Assembly (NCBI GenBank): GCA_036745875.1
Contig: DAIOFH010000178.1
Location: forward strand, 1 to 6,015
DNA: 6,015 nucleotides
DNA from: DAIOFH01 sp036745875
GTDB lineage: Bacteria > Planctomycetota > SZUA-567
Direction of reading: 5' to 3'
Of this stretch, positions 1 to 5,931 are shown one piece after another (within the stretch, counting starts at the first letter, position 1; every line of letters starts with the position of its first letter). The notes beneath the pieces were generated by a model. That model was given only the letters and a program-made list of their open reading frames with translations, did not search any database and had not been told where the DNA came from. The position numbers were made by a program, and so were the translations under genes.

Positions 1-26
1 TTTTACATTCTGCTCTGCCAATGGGC

Positions 27-206
27 TTATTTCTCGCCTTTGAGAAAATTCAGCGCGCCGCCGAGTTTGTCCAGCAGGCCGCCCGCGTTGTTGGCGGCAA
101 GCTCGTCCTGCAGTACCTTCTGGAATGCGTCAATCACCTTGCCGCAGGTATCGGGGGTGACGCCGGTCATTTCAGCCACCTTGGCGAGCATTTCCGTTTT
201 ATTCAT
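27..206 (-). CDS. Short HU-like protein (N-terminal half of HU fold only)
   Basis: This gene encodes 59 residues. The N terminus (MNKTEMLAKVAEMTG, then CGKVIDAF at 21-28) follows the helix-turn-helix dimerisation region of HU/IHF proteins, which typically begin MNKxxLxxxxA and continue with GKxxDA. HU is about 90 residues, and its second half forms the beta saddle and the DNA-binding arms. Here that half is absent: residues 39-59 (NNAGGLLDKLGGALNFLKGEK without its last residues is the core) look like a Gly-rich turn and a short amphipathic helix. I chose the ATG at 206 because AAAGGA lies 8 bases upstream and because the HU-like sequence starts there; the in-frame upstream extension overlaps the ligase gene and resembles nothing. 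The ligase stop codon is only 4 bases upstream and the Shine-Dalgarno overlaps the ligase's last codons, so the two are probably co-translated. Homology to HU is inferred from a short match; a DNA-binding role is unproven. Confidence 0.72.
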   Translation of the reverse strand: MNKTEMLAKVAEMTGVTPDTCGKVIDAFQKVLQDELAANNAGGLLDKLGGALNFLKGEK

Positions 207-210
207 GGCG

Positions 211-1488
211 TTAGTCCTTTTTTTCATAAAAGACGCGGGTAGCCTTGCCTTCCTGGCGGGGCAAACCGCCGGGGAGGAAAACATCGCCTTTCGGCGAAAA
301 GCCGAGGCGTTCCTTGAGGTGTTTTTCCACCGTGAAGCCGGTGACGCCGGATTCGGCTTCGACATTGATTCTGACGTCCTTGACGCCCTTGGTCTCTTCT
401 ATGATGATCTGGTAGTTCGGCTTGACGCCGGGAATCTCCAGGAGCGCCTGTTCCACCTGGCTCGGGAAGAAATTGATGCCCTTGATTATGAGCATGTCGT
501 CGACGCGGCCCGTAATCGGGGCGATCCGGATGTGGGTGCGGCCGCAGGAACAAACGGAACGCGAGACAATCCTGGTCAGGTCGCCGGTGCGGAAGCGGAT
601 GACCGGAATGGCCGAGCGGGTGAGGCTGGTGACATACAGTTCGCCCTCCTCGCCATCCGGAAGCGGCTCCTGGGTGTTGCGGTCGAGGACTTCGATGATG
701 TAGTGGTCTTCCCAGACGTGAAGCCCGTCGTGGGCCTGGCAGTCCTGTCCGAGGGTGCCGACGCCGCCTGTTTCAGTCATGCCGTAGACGTTGAACGCCT
801 CCAGGTTCAGGCCTTCCTCTATGGTTTTCTTCATGCTGTCGGAAAAAATCTCCGCGCCGAAAACCCCGATGCCCATATTGGGGAGCTTGTCGCCAGATTT
901 TTGCAGTTCCTCGAGGATTCGTATGCCGTAGGAGACGACGCCGGTCATGATACGGGTGCCGAAGTCCTTGGCAAGTTTGATCTGGCGGGCGGTGTTTCCG
1001 GCGCCGGTGGGTATTACCAGGAGGCCAAGCCTGCGTGCGCCGTGGTACATGCCGAAGCCGCCGTTGAAGAGGCCGAAAGAGGGGGTGACCTGGATGGGGT
1101 CGCCGGGTTTGCAGCCAGCCATTGCGTAGCAGCGCGCCATGCAGTCGGCCCACTGCTCGAGATCGCCCTGATTGTAGAGCATGGCTATCGGGGTGCCGGT
1201 GGAGCCGGAAGACATGTGCATTTCTCGGATATTGGCGATATCTTCGCAGAGGAAGCCGTGGGGATAGGCGAGGCGGAGGTCTTCCTTGTCCATGGTGGGA
1301 AGCCTGGTAATGTCGGCCGGGATGCGGATGTCGGCAGGCTCGGCATCCGCTTTTTCAAAGCGTTCGCGGTAGAGGGGGTTGTTATCATAGACGTACCTGA
1401 CGATTTTTTTCAGGCGTTCCATTTGCAGGGTTGCAAGCTGGTCCTGCGACATTGACTCCAATTCCGGCTGGAACATATTCGCTTTCAC
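211..1488 (-). CDS. paaK: Phenylacetate-CoA ligase-like adenylate-forming enzyme
   Basis: The 425-residue product belongs to the acyl/aryl-CoA synthetase (ANL) family, most like phenylacetate-CoA ligase, which activates an aryl acid with ATP and joins it to CoA in the cytoplasm. Visible motifs in order: phosphate loop SSGSTGTP (93-100), YGMTETGG (235-242), adenosine-ribose motif RTGDL (300-304), CSCGR (313-317), hinge GRVDDMLIIKG (327-337) and the C-terminal PRQEGK, whose Lys415 matches the catalytic lysine of the family. Length is normal for PaaK and no key residue is missing. I start at GTG 1488 because AGAGGGA lies 7 bases upstream; an in-frame TTG at 1533 sits beside the tsf terminator, and an internal ATG at 1476 has no good ribosome site. 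The true substrate could be another aryl acid. No phenylacetate catabolism genes or indolepyruvate oxidoreductase genes are in the window to settle it. Confidence 0.9.
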   Translation of the reverse strand: MKANMFQPELESMSQDQLATLQMERLKKIVRYVYDNNPLYRERFEKADAEPADIRIPADITRLPTMDKEDLRLAYPHGFLCEDIANIREMHMSSGSTGTPIAMLYNQGDLEQWADCMARCYAMAGCKPGDPIQVTPSFGLFNGGFGMYHGARRLGLLVIPTGAGNTARQIKLAKDFGTRIMTGVVSYGIRILEELQKSGDKLPNMGIGVFGAEIFSDSMKKTIEEGLNLEAFNVYGMTETGGVGTLGQDCQAHDGLHVWEDHYIIEVLDRNTQEPLPDGEEGELYVTSLTRSAIPVIRFRTGDLTRIVSRSVCSCGRTHIRIAPITGRVDDMLIIKGINFFPSQVEQALLEIPGVKPNYQIIIEETKGVKDVRINVEAESGVTGFTVEKHLKERLGFSPKGDVFLPGGLPRQEGKATRVFYEKKD

Positions 1489-1495
1489 GGTGGGT

Positions 1496-1502
1496 TCCCT
1501 CT
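1496..1502 (-). promoter_or_regulatory. Ribosome binding site deciding the GTG start of the ligase gene
   Basis: The minus strand reads AGAGGGA followed by seven bases and then GTG (1488-1486). The next in-frame candidate, ATG at 1476, would leave a spacing of about 19 bases, which is too long. This supports a GTG start. Confidence 0.7.
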
Positions 1503-1534
1503 TTGATAGATCTGTGGTAGATAAACTCGCCAAT

Positions 1535-1561
1535 AAAAAAAGGCCGGAATGATCCGGCCTT
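1535..1561 (-). terminator. Intrinsic terminator after tsf
   Basis: Read on the minus strand, a perfect 9-bp stem (AAGGCCGGA / TCCGGCCTT) with a TCAT loop runs directly into an unbroken T tract. It begins 32 bases after the tsf stop codon and is a textbook rho-independent terminator. It separates the rpsB-tsf unit from the downstream ligase gene. The T tract abuts the longest possible ligase reading frame, which is a further reason to prefer the later GTG start for that gene. Confidence 0.9.
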
Positions 1562-1564
1562 GGT

Positions 1565-1593
1565 ATTTTATTACGTTTTCAGAACCCAGTCAA
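1565..1593 (-). promoter_or_regulatory. Candidate sigma70-type promoter for the ligase gene
   Basis: On the minus strand, TTGACT (1593-1588) and TAAAAT (1570-1565) are separated by exactly 17 bases; each hexamer differs from consensus at one position. The -35 box starts at the base right after the tsf stop codon. The predicted start near 1558 would fall inside the 5' arm of the tsf terminator, so transcripts made here would carry only a shortened hairpin. Read-through from tsf would meet the full hairpin. The match is by eye, and the AT-rich gap could produce it by chance. Confidence 0.5.
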
Positions 1594-2454
1594 TTACAGA
1601 CCCAGTTCGAAGCGGGCGAAATCGACGACTTCTGCCTTGCCGCCGGCGACCTTGGCGGCCGTTTCCAGCATCTTGGCCACGGTGGCCTTGCCGTCCGGGT
1701 CCTTGACGAATATTTGTTCGGTGAGAACCCTGTCGCCGTAGAACTTCTCGAGCTTTCCTTCCATGATCTTGTCGCGGATGTTCTCCGGCTTCTTCATGAC
1801 TTCTTCCATGAAGATTTCCTTTTCCTTTTCGATGACGTCCGTCGGGATGTCTTCGCGCCTCCAGGCCAGGGGCCTGGCGGCAACCGCGTGCATGGAAATG
1901 TCGTTGGCGGCGGTCTTGATCGCTTCATGACCGGCGTCGACGCCGTCGAGGCGCAGGGACACCATTGCGCCCGCCTTCTTGTTGAAGTGCGCGTAGTAGC
2001 CGATGAGGCCGCCGGCGGGGGCGTCCATGGTGACCGCCTTGCGGAGCTGGATGTTTTCGCCAACGACGCCGATGACGGACTTGATGGAGTCGGCGATGGT
2101 GCCGTCCGGGGAAGCGGACTTGAGGAGATCGTCGGCGGATTTCACCTTTTCCTTCAGCGCGGTCGTAAGCGCGAGTTCGACGAGGGCGATAAAGCGCTCG
2201 TTGTTGGTGGTGGGTTCCTGTTCGCACGCGAGTTCGATCATGGCGGCAATGTTGCCTTCGTGACGGATGGCGATGACGCCCTGTCCGGTGGGACGATCGG
2301 CCTTCTTGGCAGCCTTGTCCAGACCCTGTTTACGGAGGGACATTTCGGCTTTTTCCATGTCGCCGTCGCATTCGGTAAGTGCGTTTTTGCACTGGGTGAT
2401 GCCCATGCCGGTCTTTTCACGAAGTTCTTTTATCATTTTGGCGTCAACTGCCAT
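1594..2454 (-). CDS. tsf: Elongation factor Ts
   Basis: EF-Ts is the cytoplasmic factor that releases GDP from EF-Tu so it can reload with GTP. The 286-residue product is full length. It shows the N-terminal UBA-like region with LREKTGMGITQCKNAL (11-26), core pieces VGENIQLRKA (131-140) and DISMHAVAARP (185-195), and the C-terminal KPENIRDKIMEGKLEKFY (222-239) with the following EQIFVKD (246-252). The start at ATG 2454 is set by GAGGAG six bases upstream and by the usual Met-Ala start of the family; an in-frame ATG at 2520 adds 22 residues unlike any EF-Ts. The gene follows rpsB by 105 bases, the standard order, and ends in a strong terminator. One oddity: the segment that normally reads C(E/Q)TDFV(A/S) reads CEQEPTTNN at 77-85, so the Asp-Phe pair that intrudes into EF-Tu is gone. 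Identity is nevertheless secure. Confidence 0.97.
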   Translation of the reverse strand: MAVDAKMIKELREKTGMGITQCKNALTECDGDMEKAEMSLRKQGLDKAAKKADRPTGQGVIAIRHEGNIAAMIELACEQEPTTNNERFIALVELALTTALKEKVKSADDLLKSASPDGTIADSIKSVIGVVGENIQLRKAVTMDAPAGGLIGYYAHFNKKAGAMVSLRLDGVDAGHEAIKTAANDISMHAVAARPLAWRREDIPTDVIEKEKEIFMEEVMKKPENIRDKIMEGKLEKFYGDRVLTEQIFVKDPDGKATVAKMLETAAKVAGGKAEVVDFARFELGL

Positions 2455-2559
2455 TTCTATCTCCTCTGATGTTTCAATAGAACCACAGCCGCAGGGGAGC
2501 GGTTCAGGTAATATGTTCAAAATGTTATATATAACCGGGCTGCCGGAGGGCAGGGTAGG
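2455..2559 (-). other. rpsB-tsf intercistronic spacer with small inverted repeats
   Basis: The 105-base spacer has no gene. In the transcript it could form a 5-bp hairpin (CTGCC...GGCAG, 2553-2540), a 12-base AT palindrome GTTATATATAAC (2535-2524), and an outer GAACC...GGTTC pairing (2505-2480) with an alternative CCGC/GCGG pairing inside it. None is followed by a T tract, so none is an intrinsic terminator, and I see no well-spaced promoter. The tsf ribosome site GAGGAG lies at its end (2466-2461). Co-transcription of tsf with rpsB is the simplest reading; the hairpins might adjust mRNA stability or relative translation, which is a guess. Confidence 0.4.
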
Positions 2560-3390
2560 TTATTCGTTTCCGCCGTAGGAGAAGCCGCCGACCTGGGAGA
2601 AATCGGTGGGTGTCTCGATACCTTTGTCTTCTGCGGGGGCGGAACCTTCGCCGGCGTCCCTGCCGCCCTGCTGCTGGGCACGCTGTTTCACTGCGCCCTG
2701 GAGGGCGAAGTTCTTGCGACCCTCGATGACGGCGTCCGCCATTTTGGAAAGCAGGTACTGGATCGAGCAGAACGCGTCGTCGTTGCCGGGAATGACGAAA
2801 TCGAGCATGGACGGATCGTCATCGGTATCGACGATGCCGACGAGCGGAATGCCCAGTTTGACGCCTTCGGCGATGGCGATGTGTTCAGTGGCCGGATCGA
2901 CGACGACGATTGCGCCGGGGATGTCCTTCATGTTGCGGATACCCTCGAAGTTGCGGAAGATTTTCTTCTTCTCGCGGGTGAGGGAGGAGATCATCTTTTT
3001 GGAGAATTCCTGGATCTTGCCGCCCGTTTCCAGGTCTTCGAGCTCCTGGAGGCGGTTGATGCGGCGGCGCATGGTGTTCATGTTGGTGAGGGTGCCGCCG
3101 AGCCAGCGGTTGCAGACGAAGTACGATTCCGAGCGTGTGGCTTCCTGGCGGATGATGTCGGCGGCCTGGCGCTTGGTGCCGACGAACAGGACCTGCTTGC
3201 CCTGGGCTGCGGTTTGGGCGAGGAAGTGCCATGAGCGGATAAGGGATTTGAGCGTTTCCCTGAGGTCGATGATGTGGATTTTGTTCTGTTTGGAGAAGAT
3301 GTACGGCTTCATCTTGGGGTTCCAGCGTGAAGCGGCGCTGCCGAAGTGAACTCCGGATTCGATCAATTCCTTGAGTGTTGCAATTGCCAT
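2560..3390 (-). CDS. rpsB: 30S ribosomal protein S2
   Basis: S2 is a small-subunit ribosomal protein bound near the head-body junction of the 30S particle, together with S1 in many bacteria. The 276-residue product has the first S2 signature LKELIESGVHFG (6-17), the conserved FVGTKRQA (69-76), RWLGGTLTN (95-103), the second signature starting at PGAIVVVDP (158-166) and running to about 182, and IPGNDDA (200-206). The usual VDTNCDP segment reads VDTDDDP (187-193). After about residue 235 comes a Gln/Gly/Glu-rich tail, a variable region in this family. The ATG at 3390 has AAGGA eight bases upstream. tsf follows in the same direction. The gene is preceded by a strong promoter and a hairpin-bearing leader of about 138 bases, so transcription or S2-dependent feedback may be controlled there. 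Confidence 0.98.
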   Translation of the reverse strand: MAIATLKELIESGVHFGSAASRWNPKMKPYIFSKQNKIHIIDLRETLKSLIRSWHFLAQTAAQGKQVLFVGTKRQAADIIRQEATRSESYFVCNRWLGGTLTNMNTMRRRINRLQELEDLETGGKIQEFSKKMISSLTREKKKIFRNFEGIRNMKDIPGAIVVVDPATEHIAIAEGVKLGIPLVGIVDTDDDPSMLDFVIPGNDDAFCSIQYLLSKMADAVIEGRKNFALQGAVKQRAQQQGGRDAGEGSAPAEDKGIETPTDFSQVGGFSYGGNE

Positions 3391-3437
3391 TAGTGAATTC
3401 CTTCCAGATCTGCCCGCATACCTCTTTCATCTTTCAA

Positions 3438-3452
3438 CCACAACAGCTGTGG
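3438..3452 (-). other. Small hairpin in the rpsB leader
   Basis: On the minus strand CCACA GCTGT TGTGG gives a 5-bp stem with a 5-base loop, between the U tract of the leader hairpin and the ribosome site of rpsB. It is short and could be chance. It would be a candidate part of an S2 feedback site if that exists in this organism. Confidence 0.3.
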
Positions 3453-3487
3453 CAGACGAATAAACGGCTACAGACCGCACCAAAGAG

Positions 3488-3521
3488 AAAAAAATATCCC
3501 GGCGCGACACCTGTCGCGCCG
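3488..3521 (-). terminator. Terminator-like hairpin in the rpsB leader (possible attenuator)
   Basis: The minus strand has a perfect 9-bp GC-rich stem (CGGCGCGAC / GTCGCGCCG, loop AGGT) followed by GGATA and seven T residues (3494-3488). Two more base pairs can form around one mismatch at the base of the stem, bringing the T tract closer. It lies 76 bases after the stop codon of the upstream EF-hand protein gene and could end that transcript. However, the strong promoter at 3563-3535 lies upstream of it, so transcripts from that promoter must also pass through it to reach rpsB. That makes it a possible leader attenuator as well as a terminator. The hairpin is directly visible; its regulatory role is inferred. 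Confidence 0.75.
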
Positions 3522-3534
3522 TGAAGACAATAAA

Positions 3535-3563
3535 ATATTACAGGAATTAAAAAATGATGTCAA
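3535..3563 (-). promoter_or_regulatory. sigma70-type promoter of rpsB-tsf
   Basis: On the minus strand, a perfect TTGACA (3563-3558) and TAATAT (3540-3535) are separated by exactly 17 bases. The -10 box keeps the most important T1, A2 and T6 positions. The stretch upstream (3564-3600) is rich in A and T runs, like an UP element. Predicted start is near 3528, giving a leader of roughly 138 bases before rpsB. This is the best promoter in the window and fits a highly expressed ribosomal protein operon. Confidence 0.8.
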
Positions 3564-3596
3564 CAAGATGTTTTGTTTCTTCTTCATATTTTAAAT

Positions 3597-5849
3597 TTAT
3601 GGCGAGGAGGAAGCCGGCGGAGTCGCAGGCGCTGCCTGTGCCGGTGGAGCCGCTTCCTGCGCCTTGCTGCCATGAGTTGATTTAAACCATAACCAGCCTG
3701 CGACAGCCAGTATACCCACAATGAAAGCAATGTAAAACGCCTTCATCCGCCAGCGTTTATAATGCAGCAACGGATCGATAAAACCGTCGCTATGGGAATT
3801 TTCAGGTAGTTCCGCAGTCTGAGTCAGCTGGTGTGACAGGCCGTAGTTTATCACCACCCGGCCATTCACCGCCCACCCTGAGGCTTCCAGAAGCGGACCA
3901 AGGGTGCGCTGCCGCAACTTCAACCAGGCAATCAACAACGACGGTCCTGAAATGATCAGGAAAAGGCCAAGTATCAACAACGGCAGCTGCCACCATTCCA
4001 TGGCGAAAAGCGCTCGCGCGATGCCGGCCACCGCTGTACCGATAGCGCCGAGCGCCAAGCCGACAGCGGCGAAAATGCCGACATTCCTGCCGATGTCGAA
4101 AGACGGAGCGGGCGCTGCCGCCGGATTCATGGCTGTGGTGCTCATCTGGTCCAGCTTTTGACCCGCTGAAGCGATAAGCCCGGCCTGCTTGTCCGAAGCG
4201 ATTTTGTTGATCTGTTCGGTAATCATGTTGCCGACTTTTTTGTACGGACTCCACAACGCCTGCCACAAGCCGATGGGATTGGAGACGACTTTCATGACGG
4301 TCGCGTCCCAGTCCGCTCCGATATTGTCGACAAAGACGCCGTTTCTCCCCTCCAGCAGAAGGTCCGAGTCCCCGGAAGTCACCGCCGCAACGATATCCAT
4401 CTGCTTTTCCGGATCCTTCGTTCCCTGCTTCCTCCCCTGCGTGCAATGGCAGTAAAGAAGGAACAGCTGGCTGCGAGAGGCAAGCTTGGCATGGTTTTCG
4501 ATTTCCGCCGCAGGCATGCACAGGCGGCAGCTCCTGCCGTCGATATACAGTGTTCCCGACTGGAATGCCGCTTCCTTGTCGGGCGCGTAGAATTCGGTGA
4601 AGGAGACGAAATTATTGAGCAGCCGATAGAGGTGCCGGTGGTAGAGGACGAGCCGCTCCACCTCGGCGATGTCTGCCGCCGCCGCGGGCATATTGCTGTC
4701 CTTGTCGGCCAGTTCGTCGAACCGGGCCGGGAGGTCGCTGGCGAGAATTTCCGACACGCGTTCGTCGCCAAGCTTGTCCGGAAGCGATGACGGCGGGAAG
4801 CTGATTGTCACGGCCGCGGGCGCGGGCTTCAGTTGGAGCGCCTTCGCGTACGGGGTGAACTTCTCGTCTATTAGCTTCCATTCCTTCGGTGTCATTGCTT
4901 TGGGATCGGCGAGGAGCGGCTTGACAAGGTCGGCGAAGCGGATGACCTTTTCGCGCCAGGCTGGGTTGAGGGCGGTTTCGAGGTTCAGGGGTTTGTCCGG
5001 CTCGACATGCGCCAGGGGAAGATCGGCCAGTGCCGAAGTATCCAGGACGCCCTGGCTTGCCGGTACGGCGATCTTGTCTTCCGCGTTCAGCATCGCCTGC
5101 GTCTGCGGGGCGAAGGAGGCCAGTTCGCAGCGCAGGAAATAGTCGTCGATTTTTCCCCGCAGTTCCTCGATAAGCTGCCACGCCTCAGATGTGCCGCTGC
5201 CCAGCGGGGCCGAGGCGTGGTCGACGTTGTTGCGCCAGTCCCGCCAGCCCTGCAGGGTTTTTACAAATCCGGCCGAGATTTCCTTGTTGATGCCTGCCTG
5301 CCCCCCAGTGTCTTCGACGCCGCCTATTACATGCATGGCTTCGATGATGTATTGCTGCATGTCGGGATCGAGTGAAGGCAGGGGCGGCAGGATGCCGTCG
5401 CCGTTGAACATCATTTCGGACGCGTGGGCTGAGGATTGCTTGACGTCATCCTCGCTGAGCGTTTCGGCATCTGCTTTGCCGAGGTTCCCGAGGATGGCCT
5501 TGCCGGTGGCAAGGAGCTTTTTGCCGGGATCTGTGGAGTCGTCGATGGCGGAAAGGGGCAAGGCGTCCGGCGGGTCGATTATCGCGCCCGGATCCTTGAG
5601 TCGGGCGCACAACCATTCCATCGCCTCAATAATTTCGGGGATGCGGATTCTTCCGTCCTTGTCTTTGTCGATGAGAGTGAGGGTGCGGGCGTCAAACTCC
5701 ATCCCGGAGGCTGGGCAACTCAGCGCCACCCATAATTTGGGGTCGAGTTCCGGCAAATGGCAAAGGTCGTCCGAGGTTTTCAGGACAACCTGGTCAAGGC
5801 CGCCTATGCGCCTGAATGTCCAGTCATATCCGGTGTCGTTTTTGGCCAT
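3597..5849 (-). CDS. EF-hand protein with three C-terminal membrane segments, unknown function
   Basis: I do not recognise a named family. The 750-residue product starts at ATG 5849, with GGAGGAG six bases upstream; the 23 extra residues of the longer frame run through a hairpin and are not credible. No signal peptide is visible. Residues 61-72 (DKDKDGRIRIPE) form a canonical EF-hand loop with all calcium-ligand positions filled and helical sequence on both sides. A second site at 147-158 (around FNGDGILPP) is only half conserved. A large soluble region follows, with CRLC (441-444) and CHC (467-469) as a possible metal or redox site, then GRNGVFVDNIGADWDAT (501-517). Hydrophobic helices lie at about 589-612, 619-645 and 703-721, followed by a tail rich in Ala and Pro. 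Basic KLRQR after helix 2 and HYKRWRMK before helix 3 suggest that the large N-terminal part is cytoplasmic and the tail outside. It seems to be monocistronic. Confidence 0.85.
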   Translation of the reverse strand: MAKNDTGYDWTFRRIGGLDQVVLKTSDDLCHLPELDPKLWVALSCPASGMEFDARTLTLIDKDKDGRIRIPEIIEAMEWLCARLKDPGAIIDPPDALPLSAIDDSTDPGKKLLATGKAILGNLGKADAETLSEDDVKQSSAHASEMMFNGDGILPPLPSLDPDMQQYIIEAMHVIGGVEDTGGQAGINKEISAGFVKTLQGWRDWRNNVDHASAPLGSGTSEAWQLIEELRGKIDDYFLRCELASFAPQTQAMLNAEDKIAVPASQGVLDTSALADLPLAHVEPDKPLNLETALNPAWREKVIRFADLVKPLLADPKAMTPKEWKLIDEKFTPYAKALQLKPAPAAVTISFPPSSLPDKLGDERVSEILASDLPARFDELADKDSNMPAAAADIAEVERLVLYHRHLYRLLNNFVSFTEFYAPDKEAAFQSGTLYIDGRSCRLCMPAAEIENHAKLASRSQLFLLYCHCTQGRKQGTKDPEKQMDIVAAVTSGDSDLLLEGRNGVFVDNIGADWDATVMKVVSNPIGLWQALWSPYKKVGNMITEQINKIASDKQAGLIASAGQKLDQMSTTAMNPAAAPAPSFDIGRNVGIFAAVGLALGAIGTAVAGIARALFAMEWWQLPLLILGLFLIISGPSLLIAWLKLRQRTLGPLLEASGWAVNGRVVINYGLSHQLTQTAELPENSHSDGFIDPLLHYKRWRMKAFYIAFIVGILAVAGWLWFKSTHGSKAQEAAPPAQAAPATPPASSSP

Positions 5850-5898
5850 CGGCAGCTCCTCCCGTTTCCTCGCCAGTAGTGTAGGGCATATGATCCAA

Positions 5899-5931
5899 CA
5901 AAATGCCCTGTTTCGCAAGGCGAAACAGGGC
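5899..5931 (-). terminator. Strong hairpin upstream of the EF-hand protein gene, probable terminator
   Basis: A perfect 12-bp stem (GCCCTGTTTCGC / GCGAAACAGGGC) with a 3-base loop is followed on the minus strand by ATTTTG, a short T run. It most likely ends a minus-strand transcript from a gene beyond the right edge of the window. The T run is weak, so it might instead be a structured leader element of the EF-hand protein gene, whose start lies 55 bases away. Between the hairpin and that start I find no convincing promoter. The 84 bases to the right (5932-6015) hold no gene I can support. Confidence 0.6.

Noticed and set aside
40..1455. A long open frame of 471 codons on the plus strand opposite the ligase gene
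   Set aside because: It is an antisense shadow of a well-supported gene in GC-rich DNA; its translation resembles no family and there is no ribosome site supporting it.
1549..2469. A 306-codon plus-strand open frame opposite tsf
   Set aside because: Its product is Gly/Val/Asp/Phe-rich in the way typical of the reverse complement of a real coding frame, and it begins inside the tsf terminator region.
2885..3430. A 181-codon minus-strand frame starting in the rpsB leader and overlapping rpsB
   Set aside because: Its ATG has only a weak upstream purine stretch, and its product is the Arg/Pro/His-rich composition of an out-of-frame reading of rpsB.
3429..3480. Possible leader peptide in the rpsB 5' region (a GTG-initiated frame of about 17 codons)
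   Set aside because: There is no Shine-Dalgarno before the GTG and no run of one amino acid's codons, so nothing supports translation.
4671..4706. Second EF-hand-like stretch DKDSN at residues 382-386 of the membrane protein
   Set aside because: The central Gly is replaced by Met and the following positions are a run of Ala, so it does not fit a calcium loop.
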